Assembly: GCA_913777615.1 (NCBI GenBank)
Contig: CAJYTK010000005.1
Location: 1 to 64,000, forward strand
Direction of reading: 5' to 3'
DNA: 64,000 bases
Source of the DNA: an uncultured Agrobacterium sp.
Lineage (GTDB): Bacteria; Pseudomonadota; Alphaproteobacteria; Rhizobiales; Rhizobiaceae
The notes beneath the pieces are model-generated. The model did not search any database. It was not told where the DNA came from and was given only the letters and a program-made list of their open reading frames with translations. Below are positions 55,031 to 64,000 of the stretch, piece by piece. How positions within the stretch are numbered: the first letter of the stretch is position 1; each line of letters begins with the position of its first letter. The position numbers were made by a program, and so were the translations under genes.

Positions 55031-56317
55031 ATGGCATGGCAGAGCCCGATAGCGCCGGGCGTTTCATGGTATCAGCATACGGTTGCCGAAAGGCCGACCT
55101 ATCCGGCGATGGATGGTTCGCGGACTGCGGACGTCGCCATTATCGGCGGCGGCTTCACCGGTCTTCAGGCGGCCTACACTCTGGCGCGTGCAGGCATTTC
55201 CGTCACGCTGATCGAAGCGCATCGGTTTGGCGATGGCGCCTCTGGTCGCAATGGCGGGCAGTTCGGCACCGGGCAGCGCGCTTGGCCGGATGAGCTTGAA
55301 GAGAAGATCGGCTTCGAGCGCTCCAAGGCGCTCTTCGATCTTGCAGAAAACGCCAAGCACTATGTGCTGGATTTTGCCCGTGACAACCAGATCGACATGG
55401 AGTTTCTGCCCGGCCAGTTGAACGTGTCGCACAAGCGCGCCTACGAGAAGAGCTATCGCGACAGCGTTGATGCCATGACAGGCCGTTATGGCTATGAGCA
55501 GATTGCCTTCATGGAGAAGGCGGAAACTGCAGATCGCTTGGGGTCGTCCCACTATCATTGCGGTGTGCGCGATACCGGCACCGGCCATATTCACCCATTG
55601 AAACTGCTGGTCGGACTGGCGAGGGCCGCAAAGGCGGCGGGCGCCGACATTTTCGAAATGACGCCGGCCACGGCGATCCGCCAGTCGGGCGGCAAGACGC
55701 TGATCGAGACACGTACCGGCACGATCACCGCAACCCGGGTATTGATCGCGACCAATGCCTATATCGGCAATCTGGAGCCTGTCACCGCAGCACATGTTAT
55801 GCCGATCCGCTCCTTCATCGGGGCAACGGCACCGCTCGACGAGTTCCCATCCATCATTCCGGACAAGGAAGCGGTCGCCGATTCGCGCTTCGTCGTGCGA
55901 TACTTCCGCAAGACGCCGGACAACCGCCTGCTCTTCGGCGGGCGTGAAGCATACACGGCCGATTCGCCGCGCGACATCTCCAAGCACATCCGCAAGCAGA
56001 TTGCAGAAATCTATCCGGCACTTGGCAATGTCGAGATGACCCACGCCTGGGGTGGCTCCGTCGGAATAACCATGACACGCCAGCCATTCGTGCGCGAAGT
56101 CATGCCCGGCGTGCTCTCCATTGGCGGCTATTCCGGCCATGGGGTAATGCTGTCCAACTATTGCGGCAAGCTTTACGCCGATATGGTGATCAACAAGGAC
56201 AAGGCGCTGGATCAGTTTGCCGCGCTCGACGTACCATCGTTTCCGGGTGGGGCATCGCTGAGGGCGCCACTCCTGTTCCTGGCACTGACGTGGTATGCGT
56301 TGAGAGACAGGTTTTAA
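55031..56317 (+). CDS. puuB: Gamma-glutamylputrescine oxidase-like flavoprotein
   Basis: A 428-residue DAO-type FAD oxidase. The FAD motif is VAIIGGGFTGLQAAYTLARAG (about 36-56), followed by GDGASGRNGGQFGTGQR, RVLIATNAYIGNLEP and GGYSGHGVMLSNYCGKL near the C-terminus. It would oxidise gamma-glutamylputrescine to the aldehyde with release of peroxide. ATG 55031 with GAGGTGA directly upstream is favoured over GTG 55022. It begins 10 bases after puuA, so the two are coupled; the PuuC and PuuD steps are not encoded here. Confidence 0.88.
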   Translation: MAWQSPIAPGVSWYQHTVAERPTYPAMDGSRTADVAIIGGGFTGLQAAYTLARAGISVTLIEAHRFGDGASGRNGGQFGTGQRAWPDELEEKIGFERSKALFDLAENAKHYVLDFARDNQIDMEFLPGQLNVSHKRAYEKSYRDSVDAMTGRYGYEQIAFMEKAETADRLGSSHYHCGVRDTGTGHIHPLKLLVGLARAAKAAGADIFEMTPATAIRQSGGKTLIETRTGTITATRVLIATNAYIGNLEPVTAAHVMPIRSFIGATAPLDEFPSIIPDKEAVADSRFVVRYFRKTPDNRLLFGGREAYTADSPRDISKHIRKQIAEIYPALGNVEMTHAWGGSVGITMTRQPFVREVMPGVLSIGGYSGHGVMLSNYCGKLYADMVINKDKALDQFAALDVPSFPGGASLRAPLLFLALTWYALRDRF

Positions 56318-56396
56318 ACTGGTCTGCCTCCGCATTGTGCAAAAGTGCCGGTTGGACCCCTCAGTGGAATAACTGGCCAGCGGCAAAATTCATTAT

Positions 56397-56425
56397 TTGT
56401 TACATCAACTCTGGCATTTTTAAAT
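56397..56425 (+). promoter_or_regulatory. Candidate promoter of zwf-pgl-edd
   Basis: TTGTTA (56397-56402), 17 bases, TTAAAT (56420-56425), 48 bases before the zwf ATG. Confidence 0.45.
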
Positions 56426-56473
56426 CGATTAGATTATGGATGCCCCTAACGTGTAGAGATCGAGAGAATCGAC

Positions 56474-57949
56474 ATGAGCAGTCAAATTATTCCCGTTGAC
56501 CCCTTTGATTGCGTCGTCTTCGGCGGCACTGGCGATCTGGCAGAACGCAAGCTTCTGCCTGCCCTTTACCACCGCCAGGTGGAAGGGCAGTTGACTGAGC
56601 CGACCCGCATCATCGGCGCCTCCCGCTCTGTCATGACACATGAGGAATATCGCAAATTCGCACAGGACGCTCTGAAGGAGCATCTGAAGTCTGGCGAATA
56701 TGATGAGGAGCAGGTTGCCAAGTTTTGCGCGCGCCTCTTCTATATTCCGGTCGATGCCAAGTCAGACGATGGCTGGGACAAGCTGAAGAAGCTTCTTGAC
56801 GAAGGCAAGGATCGCATCCGTGCATTCTACCTTGCAGTCGCACCGGGAATTTTCGGCGATATCGCGTCCAAGATCCGTGACCACAAGCTGATCACCAAAT
56901 CCACTCGCATCGTGGTGGAAAAGCCGATTGGTCGCGACCTGGCTTCCGCGCTGGAGTTGAACGACACGCTCGGCAACGTATTCAAGGAAGAGCAGATCTT
57001 CCGTATCGACCATTATCTCGGCAAGGAAACCGTTCAGAACCTGATGGTTCTGCGCTTTGCCAACGCCCTGTTCGAGCCGCTGTGGAATTCCACACATATC
57101 GACCACGTGCAGATCACGGTCGCGGAATCCGTCGGGCTTGAAGGCCGCGCAGGTTACTACGACAAGGCTGGCGCGCTTCGCGATATGGTGCAGAACCATA
57201 TTCTTCAGCTGCTTTGCCTTGTGGCAATGGAGCCCCCTTCCTCTATGAACGCCGAAGCGGTGCGCGACGAGAAACTGAAAGTGTTGCGCGCGCTCAAGCC
57301 AATCAACCAATCCAATGTCGAAAAGAACACCGTGCGCGGACAATATCGCGCAGGCGCATCGGCAGGCGGCGCGGTGAAGGGCTATCTGGAAGAGCTTGAA
57401 GGCGGCGTTTCCAACACGGAGACCTTCGTCGCTCTCAAGGCGGAAATCGGCAACTGGCGCTGGGCAGGTGTTCCCTTCTACATCCGCACCGGCAAACGGC
57501 TTGCCACGCGTGTGTCTGAAATCGTGGTCACGTTCAAGCAGATCCCGCACTCGATCTTCGACGACGCCGCTGGCAAGATCGAAGCCAACACGCTGGTGAT
57601 CCGCCTGCAGCCGGACGAAGGCGTTAAACAGTCCCTGCTCATCAAGGACCCGGGTCCGGGCGGTATGCGCCTTCGCCAGGTGTCGCTCGATATGAGCTTT
57701 GCGCAAGCCTTCAACGTGCGTAACCCGGATGCCTATGAGCGTCTGTTGATGGATACTATCCGCTCGAACCAGACGCTCTTCATGCGCCGCGACGAAGTGG
57801 AAGCGGCGTGGAACTGGGTCGATCCGATCCTGAAAAGCTGGGAAGCCGTCAATCAGGGCGTCCAGGGTTATACGTCGGGCACCTGGGGACCGAGCGGCGC
57901 GATTGCGCTGATCGAGCGCGACGGACGTACCTGGCATGAGGCCGATTGA
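56474..57949 (+). CDS. zwf: Glucose-6-phosphate dehydrogenase
   Basis: A 491-residue enzyme oxidising glucose-6-phosphate to 6-phosphogluconolactone. The nucleotide-binding start is CVVFGGTGDLAERKLLPALY, the substrate motif RIDHYLGKETVQNLMVLRFAN contains the catalytic-site Lys and His, and VVEKPIGRD and FYIRTGKRL are family-typical. ATG 56474. First gene of zwf-pgl-edd, which feeds the Entner-Doudoroff pathway, the main sugar route in rhizobia. Confidence 0.97.
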   Translation: MSSQIIPVDPFDCVVFGGTGDLAERKLLPALYHRQVEGQLTEPTRIIGASRSVMTHEEYRKFAQDALKEHLKSGEYDEEQVAKFCARLFYIPVDAKSDDGWDKLKKLLDEGKDRIRAFYLAVAPGIFGDIASKIRDHKLITKSTRIVVEKPIGRDLASALELNDTLGNVFKEEQIFRIDHYLGKETVQNLMVLRFANALFEPLWNSTHIDHVQITVAESVGLEGRAGYYDKAGALRDMVQNHILQLLCLVAMEPPSSMNAEAVRDEKLKVLRALKPINQSNVEKNTVRGQYRAGASAGGAVKGYLEELEGGVSNTETFVALKAEIGNWRWAGVPFYIRTGKRLATRVSEIVVTFKQIPHSIFDDAAGKIEANTLVIRLQPDEGVKQSLLIKDPGPGGMRLRQVSLDMSFAQAFNVRNPDAYERLLMDTIRSNQTLFMRRDEVEAAWNWVDPILKSWEAVNQGVQGYTSGTWGPSGAIALIERDGRTWHEAD

Positions 57950-57961
57950 GTGGAAACGCGG

Positions 57962-58660
57962 ATGGAACCGAACATGCACGTCTTCACCAACGGGACTGAA
58001 CTGGCGGAAAAACTCGCCAGCGATGTCGTTTCTCAGCTGAAGGCCGCGATCGACGAGCGCGGGACTGCCAGCATGGCAGTTTCGGGCGGCTCTACACCGA
58101 AGCTCTTCTTCCAGACGCTGTCAAAGCAACAGCTGGAATGGCCCCGCGTCAGCATCACGTTGGTGGATGAGCGTTTCGTGCCTGCCGACAATGATCGCTC
58201 GAACCACAAGCTGGTCGCAGACAACCTTCTTCAAAACGAAGCCAAGGCCGCCTATTTCGTTCCACTCTATCAGTCTGCCGCTTCACCTGAAGACGCAGCA
58301 ACCCTGGCGACAGCGAAGACCGCAGACATTTGCGATCCTTTCGATATCGTGATCCTGGGCATGGGCAACGATGGACACACCGCGTCCTTCTTTCCCGGCG
58401 GTGACAATCTGGAAGAAGCGCTCGATCTCGACGAGCCTCGCACCGTCCTGACCATGGCTGCGGAAAACGCCGGTGAGGAAAGACTGACCTTCAACCTCTC
58501 GGCTCTCCACGATGCGCGTTTCCTCGTTCTGCACATTGAAGGTGCGGCGAAAAAGGAAACGCTTGCGAAGGCCAAGTCCGATCTGGATGAGGACGAGATG
58601 CCGATACGATCCGTGCTGAACAGGGCGGATTCGACACTCAACATCTACTGGGCGCCGTAA
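57962..58660 (+). CDS. pgl: 6-phosphogluconolactonase
   Basis: A 232-residue hydrolase of the NagB/Pgl fold that opens 6-phosphogluconolactone. MAVSGGSTPKLFFQTL, VTLVDERFVP-like ITLVDERFVPADND and the diagnostic LGMGNDGHTASFFPG are present. The start is ambiguous: GTG 57950, ATG 57962 or ATG 57974; the GTG touches the zwf stop. Second gene of the operon. Confidence 0.94.
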   Translation: MEPNMHVFTNGTELAEKLASDVVSQLKAAIDERGTASMAVSGGSTPKLFFQTLSKQQLEWPRVSITLVDERFVPADNDRSNHKLVADNLLQNEAKAAYFVPLYQSAASPEDAATLATAKTADICDPFDIVILGMGNDGHTASFFPGGDNLEEALDLDEPRTVLTMAAENAGEERLTFNLSALHDARFLVLHIEGAAKKETLAKAKSDLDEDEMPIRSVLNRADSTLNIYWAP

Positions 58661-58768
58661 CGATCCGCATTCGTGCGGCGTCGCTGCCAGTATTTCAATG
58701 AAACAAGATCGTCGGCCCGCTCTCCCAAACCTGTGGCCGACGCTCCACAGAAGGACAGGATGAAGCCC

Positions 58769-60586
58769 ATGGCTGCCGACTCACGCGTTCAGGCAATTAC
58801 CGACCGTATCGTTGAACGTTCGAAACCTTATCGCGAGATCTATCTCGAGCGGCTTCGTCTCCAGGTCTCCAAGGGCGTTCATCGCTCCACCCTTTCCTGC
58901 GGTAACCTCGCTCATGGCTTTGCCGTCTGTTCCCCCGCCGACAAGGACATTCTTGCCGGCGACCGGGTTCCCAATCTCGGCATCGTCACCGCCTATAACG
59001 ACATGCTTTCGGCCCATCAGCCTTACGAGGTTTTCCCACAGATCATCCGTGATGCGGCCAAGGACGCAGGCGGCATTGCGCAGGTGGCGGGTGCAGTCCC
59101 CGCCATGTGTGACGGGGTCACGCAGGGCCAGCCCGGCATGGAGCTCTCGCTGTTTTCCCGTGACGCCATCGCCATGGCAGCCGGCATCGGCCTGTCGCAC
59201 AACATGTTCGATGCCGCCGTCTATCTCGGCGTCTGCGACAAGATCGTGCCAGGCCTGGTGATCGCAGCACTGACGTTTGGCCATCTGCCAGCCGTCTTCA
59301 TTCCGGCCGGCCCGATGACGACCGGCCTTCCGAATGACGAGAAGTCGCGCATTCGCCAACTCTATGCGGAAGGCAAGGTCGGTCGCGCCGAACTGCTGGA
59401 GGCCGAGTCCAAGTCCTATCACGGCCCCGGCACCTGCACCTTCTACGGCACCGCAAATTCCAACCAGATGCTGATGGAGATCATGGGTTTCCATATGCCC
59501 GGCTCCTCCTTCATCAATCCGAATACGCCGCTGCGAGACGCGTTGACTAAGGAAGCCGTGAAGCGGGCGCTGGCGATTACCGCGCAGGGCAACGAATTCA
59601 CGCCTGCGGGGGAGATGATCGATGAGCGCTCGGTCGTGAACGGCGTGGTCGGCCTGCATGCAACAGGCGGCTCCACCAACCACACCATGCACCTGATCGC
59701 CATGGCGCGGGCCGCGGGCATCGTTCTGACCTGGCAGGATATCTCCGACCTCTCCGACATCGTGCCGCTTCTGGCGCGGGTCTATCCGAACGGTCTTGCG
59801 GATGTGAACCATTTCCATGCCGCTGGCGGCATGGGCTTCCTGATCAAGCAACTGCTGAAGCAGGGCTTCGTGCATGATGATGTGCGCACGGTTTTCGGTC
59901 ACGGGCTTGAAGCCTATACGATCGATGCCAAGCTTGGCGAAAACGGCAGCATTCAGCGTGAAGCGTCGCCGGAAGAGAGCCACGATCCGAAAGTTCTTTC
60001 GCGTATCGAAACACCCTTCCAGCCGACGGGCGGTTTGAAGATGCTGACCGGCAATCTGGGTAAGTCCGTCATCAAGATTTCCGCCGTCAAGCCGGAGCGT
60101 CATATTATCGAAGCTCCTGCCATCGTCTTTCACGATCAGCAGGAGTTGCAGGACGCCTTCAAGGACGGCAAGCTGAACCGCGACTTCATCGCCGTCGTGC
60201 GTTTCCAGGGACCGAAGGCCAACGGAATGCCGGAATTGCACCGGCTGACCCCGCCGCTCGGTGTGCTTCAGGATCGCGGCTTCAAGGTGGCGCTCGTCAC
60301 AGATGGACGCATGTCGGGAGCATCTGGCAAGGTGCCCGCCGCCATTCACGTCACACCGGAAGCATGCGATGGCGGGCCGATCTCGCTCATCCGCGATGGA
60401 GACATTATTCGTCTCGATGCCGTATCGGGCACATTGGAGGTTCTGGTTTCGGCGGCAGAGCTTTCCAAGCGCGAGCCAGCACAGGCCGATCTCTCTGCCA
60501 ATGAGTGGGGCATGGGCCGTGAGCTTTTTGCTCCCTTCCGCCGCAACGCCGGTCCGGCAGATCAGGGCGCGAGCGTCTTTCACTGA
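58769..60586 (+). CDS. edd: 6-phosphogluconate dehydratase
   Basis: A 605-residue iron-sulfur dehydratase (IlvD/Edd family) converting 6-phosphogluconate to KDPG. Cluster and active-site stretches are [58 protein letters not shown] and [21 protein letters not shown], with [19 protein letters not shown] toward the C-terminus. ATG 58769 with AGGA eight bases upstream; ATG 58760 is possible. Last gene of zwf-pgl-edd; eda is not in the window. Confidence 0.96.
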   Translation: MAADSRVQAITDRIVERSKPYREIYLERLRLQVSKGVHRSTLSCGNLAHGFAVCSPADKDILAGDRVPNLGIVTAYNDMLSAHQPYEVFPQIIRDAAKDAGGIAQVAGAVPAMCDGVTQGQPGMELSLFSRDAIAMAAGIGLSHNMFDAAVYLGVCDKIVPGLVIAALTFGHLPAVFIPAGPMTTGLPNDEKSRIRQLYAEGKVGRAELLEAESKSYHGPGTCTFYGTANSNQMLMEIMGFHMPGSSFINPNTPLRDALTKEAVKRALAITAQGNEFTPAGEMIDERSVVNGVVGLHATGGSTNHTMHLIAMARAAGIVLTWQDISDLSDIVPLLARVYPNGLADVNHFHAAGGMGFLIKQLLKQGFVHDDVRTVFGHGLEAYTIDAKLGENGSIQREASPEESHDPKVLSRIETPFQPTGGLKMLTGNLGKSVIKISAVKPERHIIEAPAIVFHDQQELQDAFKDGKLNRDFIAVVRFQGPKANGMPELHRLTPPLGVLQDRGFKVALVTDGRMSGASGKVPAAIHVTPEACDGGPISLIRDGDIIRLDAVSGTLEVLVSAAELSKREPAQADLSANEWGMGRELFAPFRRNAGPADQGASVFH

Positions 60587-60605
60587 TCTGCCCAGTCATC
60601 CACCA

Positions 60606-60630
60606 GCCAGAGCATCCGCCATGCTCTGGC
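60606..60630 (+). terminator. Hairpin after edd
   Basis: GCCAGAGCAT and ATGCTCTGGC pair over 10 bases with a 5-base loop, 20 bases after the edd stop. No T-run follows, so termination may be weak. A 14-base palindrome, CGCCC-TATA-GGGCG, lies further on at 60712-60725, 50 bases before the next gene. Confidence 0.6.
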
Positions 60631-60776
60631 GCCACGCCTTGACATCCCCTCTCCAGTTCTTCCCTATTGACGTGAAGGCTCGCGCCTCTGCTGTCATGCG
60701 TCTGTGATAGTCGCCCTATAGGGCGTGTGCAGCCAGCCGCGGGGGCGGTGCCGCAGCCTGAATTGATGGGGGCAGT

Positions 60777-62138
60777 ATGACGTTTTTCTCACGCACGCGC
60801 CGTAATGCGCTGAAGCTCATGGCCGGAACTGCCATGCTGCCGCTCATGCGTTTGCCGGCCTCCGCCGATCAGAAGGCTCCGCTGCGTGCCATCGTCATCT
60901 CCGACCTGCACTCCGCCTATGAGCGCATGGGCCAGCTTCTGGCAGCCATCGAGACGCGCATTTCCGGGGACAAAAGCCCGCACATCATTCTCCTGAATGG
61001 CGATCTGTTCGAAAGCGGTAATACGGTGGCGATGCGGTCGCAAGGTGAGATCGAGTGGAGCTTCCTCGCAGCCCTCGCGAAACTCGCCCCGACCGTTGTG
61101 AATATCGGCAACCACGAGCCGGATATCGATACCGACCTCGCCCATTTCGTCAGCCGCGCTGAAGGGCTGGGAGTTACCGTCCTTTCCAACATCATAGACA
61201 AGCGGAGCGGTGCTCCTTACGCGCCGGCGAGCAAGACATTCGAGATTGGTGGACAAAAGGTCGTTGTGGCCGGGCTCGCCACCAACGCCATCAACACCTA
61301 TCCAAAGGCGACGCGCGAGGCGCTGACCATTCCCCAGCCAGTGGAATGGGCAAAGGCCAACCTTCCCGAGATCGTCAGGCCGGATGCCATCAACATCGTC
61401 ATGAGTCATGCCGGTGTGGTGGCGGACCGTGACATCCTGCCTGTGCTGCCAGATGGCACGCTGGTCGTGGGCGGCCATGACCACCTGAACTTCCTGCATG
61501 AGGTCGGTGCCACGCGCTACATTCACATCGGATCGTGGTGCACCTCAATGGCAGTTGCAACCATCGAAGCGCCCGGCCAAGCTGCAGCCATCGAGACCAT
61601 AGCGGTCGATCGCAACGCAGCGGCCTCCCCTGCCCTTGGCGCGCAAATCGAAAAAACGCTTGCTCAACATCTGACACCAGAAGAACGGGAGGTTGTGGCC
61701 AAAACGGTAGAAGCGATGACTGTGGATGAGGCAGGGCGTCGCGTGGCCGAGCTTATTGCCGCAAAGGCGAGAGCGGATGTAGGATTCGTGGGCCACACCT
61801 CCTTCGGTGCTGGCCTGCCAAAAGGCGACATTCGCCGCTACGATTTCAACGCGTGCCTGCGCTTCGAGGGCAATTTGCTGGTGACGGAGGTCGATGGCGA
61901 AGTGCTGGACCGGATTCTGAGCCGTTGCAACCAGGATGGCGATATTCCACTCGCCAAACGCACCGGCGACTATCTTTACGCGATGCCGGATAAGCCCGCA
62001 ACGAAAGAGCGTTACAAGCTCGTCTGCAACGATTGGTCAGCCATCAACCAGAAGTCCTATTTCGGTCGTGACGATCTTGTTTTCAGCGAGGTCGAGAATG
62101 TGAAACTCAAACAAACGATGCTTGAAGGGCTCGCGTAA
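60777..62138 (+). CDS. Exported metallophosphoesterase / 5'-nucleotidase-like protein
   Basis: A 453-residue protein with a probable twin-arginine signal (TRRNALKLMAGTAMLPLMRLPASA, about 7-30), a calcineurin-like phosphoesterase domain (about 35-255) and a C-terminal UshA-like substrate domain (about 290-450). Metal ligands are ISDLHSA (D-x-H), LNGDLFESGN (G-D), VVNIGNHEPD (G-N-H-E), IVMSHAG and VVGGHDH. This is the 5'-nucleotidase/2',3'-cyclic phosphodiesterase layout, so it probably releases phosphate from periplasmic nucleotides. ATG 60777. Monocistronic. Confidence 0.88.
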   Translation: MTFFSRTRRNALKLMAGTAMLPLMRLPASADQKAPLRAIVISDLHSAYERMGQLLAAIETRISGDKSPHIILLNGDLFESGNTVAMRSQGEIEWSFLAALAKLAPTVVNIGNHEPDIDTDLAHFVSRAEGLGVTVLSNIIDKRSGAPYAPASKTFEIGGQKVVVAGLATNAINTYPKATREALTIPQPVEWAKANLPEIVRPDAINIVMSHAGVVADRDILPVLPDGTLVVGGHDHLNFLHEVGATRYIHIGSWCTSMAVATIEAPGQAAAIETIAVDRNAAASPALGAQIEKTLAQHLTPEEREVVAKTVEAMTVDEAGRRVAELIAAKARADVGFVGHTSFGAGLPKGDIRRYDFNACLRFEGNLLVTEVDGEVLDRILSRCNQDGDIPLAKRTGDYLYAMPDKPATKERYKLVCNDWSAINQKSYFGRDDLVFSEVENVKLKQTMLEGLA

Positions 62139-62202
62139 GGAAGGCAAGATCTCACGCAGGATCCGAGTTTCGTTTGCCGGAAAGTCTCTGGCAGGCCACA
62201 GA

Positions 62203-62559
62203 TCAAAAGGATCGCAGATCCAACGTCCGGTCACGATGGGCGGGATGGGTGCTGAAGACGAAGATGCGATCCATTTCCTTCTGATTGAGAAGGCGAAGGA
62301 AGCGAACCTGCACAGTGTTGTTGGCATTTGTCTTCATCAACACGCAGCCGATCTTGTTGATGCGGGCGTCTGGGATGTCCAGATAAAACTCAGCAGGCAA
62401 GCTACACTGCGTGATAAATGCGAGAACGGCTTCGGACCGGGAAATCCTGACGACGTCGCAACGGCGGGACGCCATGTTCATGACGGCTTTCTCGGTATAT
62501 TCGATGCGCGCCGCGTTCATCGTATCTTCCATCTTGAACCGACCTTCCCGGTCGTACAT
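62203..62559 (-). CDS. PilZ-like domain protein with degenerate c-di-GMP motif
   Basis: A 118-residue protein whose part from about residue 28 resembles the small PilZ-fold proteins common in rhizobia: SRRCDVVRISRSEAVLAF, LPAEFYLDIPDA and VLMKTNANNTVQVRFLRLL. The canonical (D/N)-x-S-x-x-G is replaced by R-I-S-R-S-E, and no clear R-x-x-x-R precedes it, so c-di-GMP binding is doubtful. ATG 62559 with AAGGAAGA upstream; the longer frame uses a TTG at 62634. The 377-base gap 62560-62936 beyond its start holds a CGTTTGCA...TGCAAACG dyad (62835-62861) and no gene that I can see. Confidence 0.65.
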   Translation of the reverse strand: MYDREGRFKMEDTMNAARIEYTEKAVMNMASRRCDVVRISRSEAVLAFITQCSLPAEFYLDIPDARINKIGCVLMKTNANNTVQVRFLRLLNQKEMDRIFVFSTHPAHRDRTLDLRSF

Positions 62560-62925
62560 GAAAGATTCTTCCTTGCTCAAGTAGGTCGGCTTACCGAGAT
62601 TTGCCCGCACGTTCAACGCGACGTTCCTTTCCAAGTCTTTGCCGAAGAATCCTAAAACAGAAGAGTTTAATTTTCTCTCAAATGACGACGACGGGGTGAC
62701 AGCCAGACCTCCCTCGTAAAGGTCACTATTTCAAACCGCCTTGCGACTGGAAAAGCCTCGTTTCCCGACGTAGGCTTCTCCAGAAGAGCAAGCAAAATGG
62801 ACGATGCCGAAATAGGTTTCATATTGGAGCGTATCGTTTGCAAGTCAGCCCTCTGCAAACGAGATATACACCTAAAGCGACTTCCGCTTCTTGGCGCAGA
62901 AACGTCTTTGAAACCAGTAGGGCAG

Positions 62926-62949
62926 ATATCGGCGAACTATCGCCGATAT
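62926..62949 (-). terminator. Hairpin at the end of the ABC ATPase gene
   Basis: ATATCGGCGA and TCGCCGATAT form a perfect 10-bp stem with a 4-base loop that covers the stop codon on the minus strand. There is no T-run, but the position is terminator-like. Confidence 0.5.
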
Positions 62950-64000
62950 GTTTTACCGAGTGCATCGAAAAGATGTAGCTTTTCGGACGGCGCAGAGAAG
63001 CGCAATGTTTCGCCTTTCTTCACAGGCGCTATGCCAGGAATTTTGACGATGATCGGCTCCTCACCTGACGGGGCCTCCAGGTAGAGCAGTGTCACTTCAC
63101 CCAGAGCTTCTACGATGGAAACCTTGCCCTCGAAGAGATAGTCGTCGCCGGTCGCAATTGACAGGTCTTCGGGACGCACGCCGAAGGATGCCGCCTTGCC
63201 CTGTTCGCTTTGCGTGGTCGGGATGTGAACGGCAAGCGGCTTGCCGTCGGCAAGTTTGAGCATGGTCGTCTCACCGGCACTTTCTACTGTAGCGGCAATG
63301 ATATTCATGGCCGGCGAGCCGATGAAGCGCGCGACGAAGAGGTTGGCGGGGTTTTCGTAAAGCTCCAGCGGTTCACCCACCTGCTCCACGCGACCGCCGT
63401 TCAACACCACGATCCGATCTGCCAGCGTCATGGCTTCCACCTGATCGTGAGTCACGTAAATCATGGTGGTGTCGGCCATCTTTTCGCTGAGCTTGGCGAT
63501 CTCGATGCGGGTCGCAACGCGAAGTGCGGCATCGAGGTTCGAGAGCGGCTCGTCGAAGAGAAAGACTTTGGGGTTACGGCAGATAGCGCGACCGATGGCA
63601 ACACGTTGACGCTGGCCACCGGAGAGTGCTTTCGGAAGACGCTCCAGATATTGCGTCAACTGCAAGATTTCGGCGGCAGCGCGAACACGGCGATCAATCT
63701 CCTGCTTGCTTTCCTTTGCGATCTTCATGCCGAAGGCCATGTTGTCGTAGACCGTCATGTGCGGATAGAGCGCGTAGGACTGGAACACCATGGCGATGCC
63801 GCGCCGTGACGGCGGGATCTCATTCACCAACTGGCCGTCGATATACATTTCGCCGCCAGTGATTTCCTCCAGACCGGCGATCATGCGCAAAAGCGTGGAC
63901 TTGCCGCAGCCGGACGGACCGACGAAGACAATGAACTCGCCCTGCTTGATATCGAGGTCGATCCCATGCAGGACCTTGACCTCACCATAGGATTTACGGA
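62937..64000 (-). CDS. CUT1-type sugar/glycerol-3-phosphate ABC ATPase (truncated by window edge)
   Basis: The last 353 codons of a MalK/UgpC/MsmK-like ATP-binding protein, open to the window edge. Walker A is [11 protein letters not shown] (63910-63945 region), the Q-loop is [12 protein letters not shown], the signature is [16 protein letters not shown], Walker B is [12 protein letters not shown] and the H-loop is [11 protein letters not shown]. The C-terminal TOBE/OB domain (about the last 120 residues) ends in [12 protein letters not shown]. It energises a carbohydrate or polyol importer whose other genes are beyond the window, so the substrate is unknown. Confidence 0.93.
   Translation of the reverse strand, partial: RKSYGEVKVLHGIDLDIKQGEFIVFVGPSGCGKSTLLRMIAGLEEITGGEMYIDGQLVNEIPPSRRGIAMVFQSYALYPHMTVYDNMAFGMKIAKESKQEIDRRVRAAAEILQLTQYLERLPKALSGGQRQRVAIGRAICRNPKVFLFDEPLSNLDAALRVATRIEIAKLSEKMADTTMIYVTHDQVEAMTLADRIVVLNGGRVEQVGEPLELYENPANLFVARFIGSPAMNIIAATVESAGETTMLKLADGKPLAVHIPTTQSEQGKAASFGVRPEDLSIATGDDYLFEGKVSIVEALGEVTLLYLEAPSGEEPIIVKIPGIAPVKKGETLRFSAPSEKLHLFDALGKTYRR

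Noticed and set aside
58781-60583. 600-codon frame opposite edd
   Set aside because: Perfect shadow of edd; the plus strand carries the dehydratase motifs.
60712-60725. CGCCC-TATA-GGGCG palindrome before the nucleotidase gene
   Set aside because: Too short and GC-simple to assign a regulator; kept only as a remark with the edd hairpin.

Overview
The window is part of an alphaproteobacterial chromosome, almost certainly Rhizobiaceae of the Agrobacterium/Rhizobium type. The reasons are the mannosylfructose pathway pair (a pathway described from Agrobacterium), a PdhS-family cell-cycle kinase, split HisG/HisZ histidine biosynthesis, a tRNA-His with discriminator A73 and no G at -1, CtrA- and EcfG-type promoter motifs, and the high GC content. 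Nearly all of it is ordinary housekeeping and metabolic DNA. I see no prophage, CRISPR array, integrase or transposase.

Layout. 1-930: end of groEL with its terminator, then doxX. 925-5105 (minus): hisS, a VOC protein, hisZ, hisG and a GFA-family protein, packed as one operon. 5221-7610: a RelB/RelE-like toxin-antitoxin pair, a methyltransferase-like protein of unknown function, a 276-bp terminal-inverted-repeat element, and two Met/His-rich secreted proteins. 7674-11687: a LysR/YeiH pair, a small exported protein, tag and an L,D-transpeptidase. 11848-16832: glcDEF (glycolate oxidase) with a divergent LysR regulator. 16865-24946: a DUF3422 protein, mfpsA-mfppB, a Nudix hydrolase, a PiT transporter, rsmE and gshA. 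25101-34603: a DUF1127 protein with a divergent LysR, an OxyR-type regulator, a MAPEG protein, guaB, a Tat-exported metallo-hydrolase, an MFS pump, and ppx/gppA-rlmE. 34780-40777: tRNA-His, a 1265-residue PdhS-type kinase and an orphan iron-type ABC permease. 41018-50687: acetoacetyl-CoA synthetase, potFGHI, a ScfR-type regulator and aceA. 50788-60630: a LysR gene, small ORFs, a BaiN-like flavoprotein, puuA-puuB and zwf-pgl-edd. 60777-64000: a 5'-nucleotidase-like protein, a degenerate PilZ protein and a truncated CUT1 ABC ATPase.

Functional links. potFGHI imports putrescine and puuA/puuB can degrade it by the gamma-glutamyl route, although they lie about 6 kb apart. zwf-pgl-edd is the upper Entner-Doudoroff pathway. 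aceA, glcDEF and acetoacetyl-CoA synthetase deal with C2/C4 carbon (glyoxylate, glycolate, acetoacetate). mfpsA-mfppB makes the osmolyte mannosylfructose behind what looks like a general-stress promoter.

Most interesting signals. (1) A perfect TTAA-N7-TTAAC CtrA box upstream of the PdhS kinase, with a GANTC methylation site inside its spacer. (2) Two more intergenic TTAA-N7-TTAA sites, one upstream of an overlooked 43-codon membrane ORF. (3) A GGAAC-N16-CGTT promoter ahead of mfpsA. (4) The 276-bp inverted-repeat element. (5) The unknown Rossmann-fold protein behind the toxin-antitoxin pair. Everything here comes from reading the sequence; no database search was possible.
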